Below, piece by piece: positions 1 to 6,853 of a DNA stretch of 33,277 nucleotides. The notes beneath the pieces are model-generated. The model had not been told where the DNA came from. It saw only the letters and a list, made by a program, of their open reading frames with translations, and ran no database searches. The position numbers and the translations under genes are program-made. How positions within the stretch are numbered: position 1 is the first letter of the stretch; each line of letters begins with the position of its first letter. The stretch is from Spirochaetota bacterium (GTDB lineage: Bacteria > Spirochaetota > Spirochaetia > Treponematales > Treponemataceae), in assembly GCA_023393015.1 (NCBI GenBank), contig JAEWMY010000031.1:1-33277 (forward strand), in the 5' to 3' direction.

Positions 1-15
1 ATTATAGAAGATATA

Positions 16-48
16 CCTCCTCGGAAAGAGACTCCGTTCCCGAGGAGG
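16..48 (+). promoter_or_regulatory. Hairpin sequestering the ribosome binding site of the transposase gene
   Basis: Positions 16-24 (CCTCCTCGG) and 40-48 (CCGAGGAGG) are perfectly complementary over 9 bp with a 15-nt loop. The 3' arm is the Shine-Dalgarno sequence itself (GAGGAGG, 42-48), ending 6 nt before the ATG at 55. In RNA the ribosome binding site would be fully paired. Comparable hairpins limit transposase translation from read-through transcripts in IS200- and IS10-type elements; a similar role here is inference. Confidence 0.75.
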
Positions 49-54
49 TTCATC

Positions 55-1266
55 ATGGCAACACCCGCTTCCCGAACACCTCGCATCAAACGACCGGAGT
101 TCTGTCCGAACGCTGACTGTCCCTACCATAACCGAAAGGTCGCCGCAAAGACCCGCTGGTTTATCAAGTATGGTACATTCTTCACCCAAGGACGGGGTAT
201 CATCCGGCGATTCTCCTGCACATACTGTGGAAAAACCTGTTCAACACAAACATTCTCAATTCACTACTGGACGCATCGTACGATCGATTTCAGGACACTC
301 GACGACCGCCTTAATGCCTGCTCGGGATATCGCCAAATCGGCCGCGCCTTGCGCGTTTCCTATTCTCTTCTCAAGAATCGCGTTCTCAGACTCGCCCGGA
401 ACTATCTCAATCTCTTCGATGTCTCTCTCGCAAATAATCCTCTTGTCGAGGATATCGCCTTCGACGGCTTCGAGTCATTCGTCGGAAGTCAGTATGTAAT
501 CGATAACTTTAACATCGCTGTCGGGACACGATCGCGAATTCCCTATCTCTTTACCCTGTCGTTATTTCGTCGAAAGGGCAGGATGACCGAGGAACAGAAA
601 AAACGGCGGGCAATCCTCGACCGATACTGGCGCCCCGAACGAGACGAGCTCGTCACCCGTTGCAAGGTCGCCTTTCGCGATCTCTTGTCGCTGTACCTCA
701 ACAGAACCAGCTTGTCGCCGTTCATCCTGTACACCGACGAGAAAAAGGAGTATGCCCGTGCGCTTTCGACGCTCACCGAGGCTCGCCATCTTGCGGAGAT
801 CGACATGCTTCGCCATCAAACGATCAACTCGCGCGCTGCGCGGACGAGGCGCAATCCGCTCTTTCCGGTCAACTACCTTGACCGTGAGATCCGCAAGAAC
901 TCGGCCGCCCACGTTCGCGAGACCGTCCGCTTCGATAGAGAGGTCAACATGACCGCTTCGCGAATGGCGATACACATCGGGTTTCACACCTTTCGAAAGC
1001 CGTTCAAAATCGACAACACGGCGAATGTCGAGCATAAACCGACTCATGCGGACCAGGTCGGTCTTCTTGTCGCGTGCAAGGCACGAAAGAGTTTCATGCG
1101 TCTCTATACGTACCGGCACCTTTGGGATCAACAGGCGAGTAAGGCAAAGTGGATGGAAGAAATATGGCTTTATAAGGGAACGAATCCCCCGTTATTGACG
1201 GCGAAAGGGCGCAAAGCGCGGTGTCAACCCGGGAAGGGGTGGATTGCAAGGCATTTGCTGGTATGA
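55..1266 (+). CDS. IS1/IS1595-like transposase-family protein
   Basis: A 403-residue protein with an N-terminal zinc-ribbon-like region (C17, C22, C55, C58, with H25 nearby) of the kind found in InsA/IS1595-type transposases. A probable helix-turn-helix follows at about residues 91-116 (GYRQIGRALRVSYSLLKNRV). Candidate acidic catalytic residues are D137 (AFDGFES), D228 (YTDEKKEY) and E278 (DREIRKN), which would make a DDE triad; this assignment is by eye. The ATG follows GAGGAGG by 6 nt, but that site lies inside a hairpin. The gene is visibly less GC-rich than the rest of the window, which fits recent acquisition. No convincing terminal inverted repeats or target duplication were found; the left end may lie outside the window. 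It could be a domesticated or solitary transposase gene rather than a complete insertion sequence. Confidence 0.7.
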   Translation: MATPASRTPRIKRPEFCPNADCPYHNRKVAAKTRWFIKYGTFFTQGRGIIRRFSCTYCGKTCSTQTFSIHYWTHRTIDFRTLDDRLNACSGYRQIGRALRVSYSLLKNRVLRLARNYLNLFDVSLANNPLVEDIAFDGFESFVGSQYVIDNFNIAVGTRSRIPYLFTLSLFRRKGRMTEEQKKRRAILDRYWRPERDELVTRCKVAFRDLLSLYLNRTSLSPFILYTDEKKEYARALSTLTEARHLAEIDMLRHQTINSRAARTRRNPLFPVNYLDREIRKNSAAHVRETVRFDREVNMTASRMAIHIGFHTFRKPFKIDNTANVEHKPTHADQVGLLVACKARKSFMRLYTYRHLWDQQASKAKWMEEIWLYKGTNPPLLTAKGRKARCQPGKGWIARHLLV

Positions 1267-1374
1267 GGATAGAAACTGTTGAGTCGGTAATCAAGTATTG
1301 CTTAACACGAGAGGTATTGAAAAAACACTATCTCACATAAATACTGTACCAACAAAATTGAGAGCACTCATTTC

Positions 1375-3300
1375 TCAGTACGATCCCGAGATCGATCTGA
1401 TCGTTCCGTACGGGGCGAACGCGACGAGCCTCGAGCCGCCGGGAAGATACGCGAGGGAATCCGCCACACGGTAGGAGGGTTGGCCGAACTCGTTTTCGAA
1501 ATCGGCTAGAGGGTCGCCGACCCGGACGTCTCCTCCGGGCGAGACGGGAGACCCCGTGCCGAGAGCGACGTGGCGGACTATCTCGCCGCCGTCGGCATCC
1601 TTCGCCACGAGCACGCGCGCCTTGAGCGACGGGTATTCCCACCATTCGGAATAATAACTGTAGGAAATGCCCGCGGGCTTGCCCCAGAAGGTCACGAGGG
1701 AGTCGACCGTGTCTCCGGGCACGAGACGCCTGAACGACGCCCGCGTGACGGAAGGAATCGAACGGGTATCCGCGTACAGGACGCGAATCCGCGCGAGGTA
1801 CTCGTCGGCTTCTTTCGCCTCGCCCGAGGCCTTCATCATGACGGCGAGGTTGACAGAAATCTCGCGCTCGTCGCAAGGATACCCGACCCGCACCAATCCC
1901 GTCACCGCGTCGGACGTCGCGTCGGATGATACGCTCGCCTTCGCCTTCACCGCCATGTCCGCCGCCGCGCCCTTTGCCGACGGCAGGGCGAAACGACCGG
2001 CGAGGGCGCGCGCCCTCGCGCGGTCGGAACCAGAGTAAAAAAGCAATGCCGCGAGGTTCGCGCGCGCTATCGGCGAGTCCGCGTCGCCTTCCGCTTCGCC
2101 GGCCGAAAGGGCGATGCCGAGCGCTTCCTTTCGGGCTTCTACCGTCGGGGAAAAGGCGAGAAGCCTCGCGTACGAAGAATCGAGGGCGGCGTCGACGGGC
2201 GCCTCTCTCGCGCGAGCGTACGATTCGAGCGCGAGCTCGAAAGTTCGCGCGTCCCCGGGTACGGGGGAAGCGGTCATGTAGGCTCGGGAGAGTTTCGCGG
2301 CGAGCGACTCCGCCGATACGCCCGTCATCCTCGACGCATTCGCCGCGTATGCCTCGGCGGACCGGTCGAGCTCGGAGGCGACCGGAAGGTGCGTCAGGAA
2401 AACGGTCGTTTCCGTCGGAACCGTCGAGAGCCACGCTCGATGAAACGCCAGCGCCCGAAGCCTCGCGAGGTAGGGAATGTCGCCGGCGATCGAGGCTACC
2501 GCCTCGGAGGAGGCGAGTATGTCGCGCGTATCGGCGCCCGTGGAGGCGGCGGACGCGAGCGAGACGAGTTCTGTCGAGAGGCGCGATACCGCCTCTCGAG
2601 AGGATTCGAGCGAGGCGAGCCGCGACGGCGCGGGCGGAAACCGCGCCGCCCAGTCGCGGAGCGCGGGCGATACTCCCGCCCGCGACAAATCGGCGAGGAA
2701 CCGGATATAAGGCTTAGTCTCGTATCCCGCGAGGGCGAGCATGGCCACGGTCACGCGGTCGACGAGAAAACGGTCCGGAACGGCCGGATGCGCCGCGTTC
2801 CGTTTGTCCTTCGCGCTTCCGAGCGAGGGCGCGCTTGTCGCGAAACCGAAGTCGAGGGCGGTTTCGGCGGCGAGCGGCGCGAGAAAGGGTAGCAGCGCTT
2901 CTTCGCGCTCGCGTTCGAGCGAGCGTACGCGCCGGGCCGAAGACGCCATGCGGTCGAAAAGAACCACGTCGATATGGTCCAGAAGCCCGGTAGAAAGTAC
3001 GACCGTCGCGTCGGGATAGACGTCGGCGACGATCGAGTCGGAACGGACGAATCGTACGGAGAGTCGTCCCCGATGGAGCTCCGTTTTACGGAAGAGCATG
3101 AAGAGCGTCCCTTCGACGGCCAAGGGCCAGTCGCCCAGCTCGGAAAGGGGAACTTCCGAGGAGAGACGTTCGCGCAGTTTGCGCGCGGAGGAGTCCGCCC
3201 ACGCTTTTCTCGCGTCGGTCTCGGTCAGAGATACGATCGGCTGAGCGGACAAAACGCACGTCGCTACGAGGGCCACCAGGGCCTTGCATGTGATACGCAT
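1375..3300 (-). CDS. Exported M48-like protein without zinc ligands, with BamE-like C-terminal motifs
   Basis: A 641-residue protein starting at the ATG at 3300. Residues 1-19 form a signal peptide (MRITCKALVALVATCVLSA). Residues ~30-250 follow the layout of M48 peptidases: a strand plus VVLSTGLLDHI where family members have a conserved G-x-I-x-V-x-x-GLL segment, and later VDRVTVAMLALAGYETKPY, which resembles the ExxAD...AGYDP region. The HExxH helix reads IDVVLFDRMASS instead, so the zinc site appears lost. The middle (~250-520) is alanine-rich and helical, possibly TPR-like. The C terminus (526-641) holds two similar units, VPGDTVDSLVTFWGKP and VRVGDPLADFENEFGQP, that resemble SmpA/OmlA (BamE) domains. 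It is divergent from the methyltransferase gene 60 bp away. There is no Shine-Dalgarno sequence, but a -10-like box ends 6 nt before the ATG. Family placement is inference from motifs; export is well supported. Confidence 0.6.
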   Translation of the reverse strand: MRITCKALVALVATCVLSAQPIVSLTETDARKAWADSSARKLRERLSSEVPLSELGDWPLAVEGTLFMLFRKTELHRGRLSVRFVRSDSIVADVYPDATVVLSTGLLDHIDVVLFDRMASSARRVRSLEREREEALLPFLAPLAAETALDFGFATSAPSLGSAKDKRNAAHPAVPDRFLVDRVTVAMLALAGYETKPYIRFLADLSRAGVSPALRDWAARFPPAPSRLASLESSREAVSRLSTELVSLASAASTGADTRDILASSEAVASIAGDIPYLARLRALAFHRAWLSTVPTETTVFLTHLPVASELDRSAEAYAANASRMTGVSAESLAAKLSRAYMTASPVPGDARTFELALESYARAREAPVDAALDSSYARLLAFSPTVEARKEALGIALSAGEAEGDADSPIARANLAALLFYSGSDRARARALAGRFALPSAKGAAADMAVKAKASVSSDATSDAVTGLVRVGYPCDEREISVNLAVMMKASGEAKEADEYLARIRVLYADTRSIPSVTRASFRRLVPGDTVDSLVTFWGKPAGISYSYYSEWWEYPSLKARVLVAKDADGGEIVRHVALGTGSPVSPGGDVRVGDPLADFENEFGQPSYRVADSLAYLPGGSRLVAFAPYGTIRSISGSY

Positions 3301-3306
3301 ACGCAA

Positions 3307-3335
3307 ACAATAACACACCAGTAGGCTTAAGGCAA
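3307..3335 (-). promoter_or_regulatory. Promoter of the M48-like gene (leaderless type)
   Basis: Reading the minus strand: TTGCCT (3335-3330), 17-bp spacer, TATTGT (3312-3307), six bases, then the ATG at 3300. With the usual 6-7 nt from -10 to +1, transcription would begin at the start codon. Both hexamers match the sigma-70 consensus at 4 of 6 positions. Confidence 0.5.
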
Positions 3336-3344
3336 CGAAACGTA

Positions 3345-3350
3345 TATACT
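3345..3350 (+). promoter_or_regulatory. -10 box of the rlmI-like/miaA operon
   Basis: TATACT ends 10 nt before the ATG at 3361 (tccatcccgt between). The expected transcription start would give a leader of only ~4 nt, and no Shine-Dalgarno sequence is present. No good -35 hexamer was found 16-18 bp upstream. Confidence 0.5.
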
Positions 3351-3360
3351 TCCATCCCGT

Positions 3361-4551
3361 ATGGACAAGGTATACCTCAAAACGCGCGAGGAAGAGCGCA
3401 TACAACTCGGACATCCCTGGGTGTTCGACAACGAAATCGGCCGGTATCAGGGCGAATGCCCCTCCGGAAAACCCGTCGAGGTACTGACGAAGTCGGGACA
3501 GTATATCGGCACCGGTATCATGAACCGGGCGTCCAAGATATGCGTTCGAATATTCACGAGACGCCGCGACGAGGCGATCGACCGCGCTTTTTTCGCGCGG
3601 CGCGTGCGTGACGCCGTTTCGCTCAGATCGACCCTCTACGGCGAGCGGGACTCGTATCGGCTCCTGTTCGCCGAGTCCGATCTCGTTCCCGGCTTGATCG
3701 TCGACCGGTTCGCGGACGATCGGGGCAAGGTATGGCTTTCCGTCCAGTTCCTGACGCTCGGCGTCGACGTTTTTCGGGACGATATCGTCGCGGCTCTCTC
3801 CGAGGCGACGGGAGCCGCCGGTATCTTCGAACGAAGCGACGTTCACGTTCGCGCTCTGGAAGGTCTCGAGGAGCGAAAGGGCTGGGTTTACGGTTCGGAC
3901 GACCCGGCGATCATCATACGCGAAAACGGCATAGCCCTCCGCGTCGATCTCGAGAAGGGGCAGAAGACCGGATACTTTCTCGACCAGAAGTCGAATCGCG
4001 CGATAGTCTCGTCGTACTCGCGCGGAAAGCGGGTGCTTGACGCCTTTACGCACACGGGCGGCTTCGCCCTGAACGCGTGGAAAGGCGGCGCGGCATCCGT
4101 CGAGGCGGTCGACATCTCGGAAGAGGCGATCGCCACCGTACGCGAGAACGTCGCCCGCAACGGTGCCGATTCGGTCGTCACGGCGAAGGTCGCGGACGTG
4201 TTCTCGCTCCTCAAGGAGTACGACCGCGACGGAAGGAGATTCGACCTCGTCGTGCTCGACCCTCCGGCCTTCACCAAAAGCGCCAAGATGATCGACAAGG
4301 CCTACGGCGGATACAAGGAAATCAACCTGCGCGCGATGAAGATCGTCGAGTCGGGCGGTTACGTCGTGACCTGTTCGTGCTCGCACTTTTTCGGGCCGAC
4401 GCACTTTTACCGGATGATACAGAACGCCGCGCGAGACGCGAAACGGACAGTCCAGATCGTCGGGTCCTACGGGGCGGGTCCCGACCATCCCGCCTTGCTC
4501 GGGTATCCCGAATCGGAATACCTCAAATGCGCCGTGCTGAGGGTATGGTAG
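3361..4551 (+). CDS. rlmI: RlmI-type 23S rRNA (cytosine-C5) methyltransferase
   Basis: A 396-residue class I SAM-dependent methyltransferase of the RlmI/YccW family, whose best-known member methylates C1962 of 23S rRNA. An N-terminal PUA-like domain (residues ~1-75, including GHPWVFDNEIG) is followed by the family signature EKGQKTGYFLDQKSNR, SAM motif I (VLDAFTHTGGFALNA), an acidic motif II region (SVEAVDISEEA), and the catalytic-site motif LDPPAFTKS. The later TCSCSH segment fits the C-terminal part of this family. Length matches the family (~390-400). The 3' end overlaps the following miaA by 7 nt, indicating one operon. The ATG at 3361 lies 10 nt after a TATACT box with no ribosome binding site. 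Confidence is high for the family; the exact target nucleotide is inferred from family members. Confidence 0.88.
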   Translation: MDKVYLKTREEERIQLGHPWVFDNEIGRYQGECPSGKPVEVLTKSGQYIGTGIMNRASKICVRIFTRRRDEAIDRAFFARRVRDAVSLRSTLYGERDSYRLLFAESDLVPGLIVDRFADDRGKVWLSVQFLTLGVDVFRDDIVAALSEATGAAGIFERSDVHVRALEGLEERKGWVYGSDDPAIIIRENGIALRVDLEKGQKTGYFLDQKSNRAIVSSYSRGKRVLDAFTHTGGFALNAWKGGAASVEAVDISEEAIATVRENVARNGADSVVTAKVADVFSLLKEYDRDGRRFDLVVLDPPAFTKSAKMIDKAYGGYKEINLRAMKIVESGGYVVTCSCSHFFGPTHFYRMIQNAARDAKRTVQIVGSYGAGPDHPALLGYPESEYLKCAVLRVW

Positions 4552-5468
4552 GGGATCTGTGCGTCGTCGTGCTCGGCGCGACGGCGACCGGCAAGACGGG
4601 TCTCGCTTGCGACCTCGCGAGGCGTTTCGGCGGGGAGATCGTGTCGGCGGACTCCCGGCAGGTGTATCGCGGTCTCGACCTCGGTTCGGGCAAGGACCTC
4701 TCCGAGTACGGGGACGTGCCGTACCACCTGATCGACGTCGCGAGCCTTCCCGACGAGTATAACGTCTATTCCTATCAACGCGACGCGTACGCGGCGATCG
4801 CCTGCGTACTGTCCCGCGGCAGGCTTCCGATAGTATGCGGCGGCACCGGGTTATACCTTGACGCGGTCGTGCGCGCTTACCGCTTCGCCGACGCGCCGGT
4901 CGATACATCGCTTCGCGCCGAGCTCGACGGACTGTCGCTCGGGGAACTCGCCGAGCGGCTCGTCGCGTCGGGAGCCGGAACGCACAATACCACCGATTTC
5001 GAGGATCGAGCGCGTCTCGTGCGCGCGATAGAGATCGCCGGGGCCTCGGCGGCCGCGTCCGCGTCCGGCGCAGCGTCCTCCGTGAACCGTCCCGAGATGC
5101 GGACGCTGACGATCGGCATCCGCTTTCCGCGAGCGGAATTGCGCGCCCGTATCCGTTCTCGTCTTCTCGACAGGATCGAGCGGGGTATGATAGACGAGGT
5201 GAGGACTCTCCACGAGGGGGGCGTTTCATGGGAACGGCTGGAACGTCTCGGACTGGAATACCGTTTCACGGCTGAATACCTGCAGGGAAAGATCGCGGAC
5301 GAGGGCGAATACGTCGAGACTCTGTATACCGCGATTTGCAGGTTCGCGAAACGCCAGGAAACCTGGTTCAGGGGAATGGAGCGAAAGGGAGTCGAGATAC
5401 GCTGGATCGAGGGCGCGGACGCTAAAACGGCGGCCGAACTCGTGTCCGACCGCCGTTTGCGCGACTGA
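4545..5468 (+). CDS. miaA: tRNA dimethylallyltransferase, first (divergent) MiaA copy
   Basis: A 307-residue MiaA-family protein transferring a dimethylallyl group from DMAPP to N6 of A37 in tRNAs reading UNN codons. It has the P-loop GATATGKT (residues 11-18), the catalytic-region motif SADSRQVYRGLDLGSGK with D36, the GGTGLYLDAV motif, and the C-terminal GLEYRFTAEYLQGK and FAKRQETWFR motifs. It differs from the second copy at 13989-14942: SADSRQ instead of SADSMQ, GSGK instead of GTAKP, and GLEYR instead of AIGYRE. These variants resemble the MiaA form common in Bacteroidetes. A low-complexity Ala/Ser stretch interrupts residues ~168-182. The start at 4545 overlaps the upstream stop by 7 nt; an in-frame ATG at 4527 is an alternative. 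Whether this copy has the same substrates as the second is unknown. Confidence 0.85.
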   Translation: MVGDLCVVVLGATATGKTGLACDLARRFGGEIVSADSRQVYRGLDLGSGKDLSEYGDVPYHLIDVASLPDEYNVYSYQRDAYAAIACVLSRGRLPIVCGGTGLYLDAVVRAYRFADAPVDTSLRAELDGLSLGELAERLVASGAGTHNTTDFEDRARLVRAIEIAGASAAASASGAASSVNRPEMRTLTIGIRFPRAELRARIRSRLLDRIERGMIDEVRTLHEGGVSWERLERLGLEYRFTAEYLQGKIADEGEYVETLYTAICRFAKRQETWFRGMERKGVEIRWIEGADAKTAAELVSDRRLRD

Positions 5469-5498
5469 TTTTTTTACGTTTGATTAAGCCTTTTTTTT

Positions 5499-5714
5499 TT
5501 ACGCGATGGCGAAGGCAGCGGCCTCTTCCATCTCGAGCAGGTACCCGGTGCGGACGCACGAATCGAAGAGCGTGCGGGTCATGAAATCTTCGATCGTCTT
5601 CTCGTATCCGTCCTGGTCGCGGTAGATGCGAACCATGAATCCCTCGTCGTTTTCTTCCAGGACCGAAAGGTAATCGCTGGAGCCGGACAAGCCTCTGATA
5701 TAGTAATTTTTCAC
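5499..5714 (-). CDS. Small conserved protein of unknown function
   Basis: A 71-residue acidic protein beginning MKNYYIRGLSGSSDYLSVL, with no signal peptide, membrane segment or known motif. The GTG start at 5714 is preceded by a G-rich run (TGGGGGTTATC) that is a weak ribosome binding site. It resembles short conserved proteins of treponemes known to me only as hypothetical. It lies in a minus-strand unit of its own between miaA (convergent, 30 bp away) and tatD (divergent). The spacer to miaA contains two T-runs, and a 9-bp inverted repeat lies inside the miaA end (5425-5433/5450-5458), but no clean terminator. The balanced codon use and the pattern of charged and aromatic residues suggest a real gene. 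Function unknown. Confidence 0.65.
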   Translation of the reverse strand: MKNYYIRGLSGSSDYLSVLEENDEGFMVRIYRDQDGYEKTIEDFMTRTLFDSCVRTGYLLEMEEAAAFAIA

Positions 5715-5766
5715 GATAACCCCCAGATACCTAGATTTTCGGGTAACGGCGCGCGTTCTTTAGCGA

Positions 5767-5772
5767 TATAAT
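5767..5772 (+). promoter_or_regulatory. -10 box of tatD (leaderless type)
   Basis: A perfect TATAAT followed by exactly six bases (cacggt preceded by the box end) and then the ATG at 5779. The predicted +1 is the A of the start codon. No Shine-Dalgarno sequence is present, and the -35 region is not recognisable. Confidence 0.6.
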
Positions 5773-5778
5773 CACGGT

Positions 5779-6525
5779 ATGTACGCGGACGCCCATATCC
5801 ATCTTTTCGATCTCGCGACACTCGCCGGCGAAGAACCCGTCATAGCGCCCGGTTCGCTCGTATGCGCGTCTTCCTGGAGACGGGAAGAATTCGAATGGCA
5901 CGAGCGTTATTCGCTTGCCCGTCCCGGTTCGGTCTTCCTTTCGTTCGGCGTACATCCACAGGAGCCGGACGAGGACGAATTGGGCTACCTGACTGAACTC
6001 GTCGACGGGGGAAGGCTTTCTGCCGTCGGTGAGTGCGGCTTCGACCGGTTTACCGCGGAATACCGTTCCCAAGAGAGGCGTCAACGGGCCGTTTGGGACG
6101 TACAGGTAGACCTCGCGCGCCGGGCCGGCTTGCCGCTCGTGGTTCACTGCAGGAAGGCGATGGATCTCGTGTTCGCGGACGCGAAACGGCTTTCGGCCCT
6201 GAGCGCTGTCGTGTTTCACGGGTGGCCGGGCTCTCCGACGGAGGCGGCCTCGCTTCTCGCGCGCGGCGTGAACGCCTATTTCTCGGCGGGGAAAGGCCTT
6301 CTTCGAGGCGACCGTTCCCTCGCGGCGACTGTCGTCTCAGCGCCGGCCGAGCGACTTCTCGCGGAGACCGACGCCCCGTGGATGACGCTTCGAGGCGAGG
6401 CCCGTTCCGAGCCGGCCGACATCGCCGCCGTCACTGAGCGTATCGCCGCGTTGCGTTGCGGGGAACTGAACGGAACGATAGAGCTCCTGCGCGGGAATTT
6501 CAGGAAGGCGTTTTCAGTTTCTTGA
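5779..6525 (+). CDS. tatD: TatD-family metal-dependent hydrolase/DNase
   Basis: A 248-residue amidohydrolase-fold protein of the TatD family (3'-5' exonuclease/DNase, two-metal site). Metal ligands are visible: H6 and H8 in DAHIH, E85 in GECGFDR, H123 in VVHCRKA, H146 in FHGWPGS, and D197 in AETDAPWM. Length is close to the usual ~255-260. The ATG at 5779 directly follows a perfect -10 box, so the mRNA is probably leaderless. Its last 26 bases overlap the end of the convergent Hpt gene. The family assignment is secure; the cellular substrate of this paralogue is not shown by the sequence. Confidence 0.88.
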   Translation: MYADAHIHLFDLATLAGEEPVIAPGSLVCASSWRREEFEWHERYSLARPGSVFLSFGVHPQEPDEDELGYLTELVDGGRLSAVGECGFDRFTAEYRSQERRQRAVWDVQVDLARRAGLPLVVHCRKAMDLVFADAKRLSALSAVVFHGWPGSPTEAASLLARGVNAYFSAGKGLLRGDRSLAATVVSAPAERLLAETDAPWMTLRGEARSEPADIAAVTERIAALRCGELNGTIELLRGNFRKAFSVS

Positions 6526-6853
6526 GGACTTCTACCATTTCCCCGAGGGCGTTGTCGGTTTCGCTCGCGACGGAGGACACGAGATCGGGAGACGGGGCGG
6601 GCCCTTCGGCGCGGAGGATCGCCTCGAGTTTCCCCGCGGCGGCGGCGAGCGCGTCGGCGCCGACGGTCAGGGCGGCGCCCTTGATCTTGTGCGCGAAGTA
6701 GAGGGCCTTCTTCGCGTCGCCCGAGGCGAAGGACTCGGAGAGTCCCCGGGAGTCGGTTACGCCCGACTCGAGAAAGGCGCCCGCGATCTCCCGGTAGATT
6801 TCGACGTCGCCGTCGAACCGCTCAAGAGCCGCGTCGATGTTGATGGCTGCCAT
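6500..6853 (-). CDS. Orphan histidine phosphotransfer (Hpt) protein
   Basis: A 117-residue, all-helical Hpt domain. The phosphoacceptor motif is AHKIKGAAL with H55, corresponding to the usual AHxLKGxA. The glycine-rich turn and the following GADALAAAAGKLEAI helix fit the four-helix bundle. Such proteins relay phosphoryl groups between receiver domains of two-component systems. The ATG at 6853 is preceded by GGGAGAGG and lies within the last 32 bases of the fumarase gene, so the two are in one transcript and probably translationally coupled. No sensor kinase or receiver protein is encoded in the window, so partners are unknown. The 3' end overlaps convergent tatD by 26 bp. Confidence 0.85.
   Translation of the reverse strand: MAAINIDAALERFDGDVEIYREIAGAFLESGVTDSRGLSESFASGDAKKALYFAHKIKGAALTVGADALAAAAGKLEAILRAEGPAPSPDLVSSVASETDNALGEMVEVLKKLKTPS

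Noticed and set aside
13..1317. Possible terminal inverted repeats of an insertion sequence (ATACCTC at 13-19 and GAGGTAT at 1311-1317)
   Set aside because: Only 7 bp match and the left copy overlaps the regulatory hairpin; no target duplication was found.
3301..5229. A very long minus-strand reading frame extending the M48-like gene upstream to 1284 codons
   Set aside because: The added part is arginine-rich shadow sequence opposite the methyltransferase and miaA genes; the signal peptide and promoter place the start at 3300.
5425..5475. Possible terminator at the end of the first miaA (9-bp inverted repeat then T-run)
   Set aside because: The loop is 16 nt and the T-run begins 10 nt after the stem, so it does not fit an intrinsic terminator.
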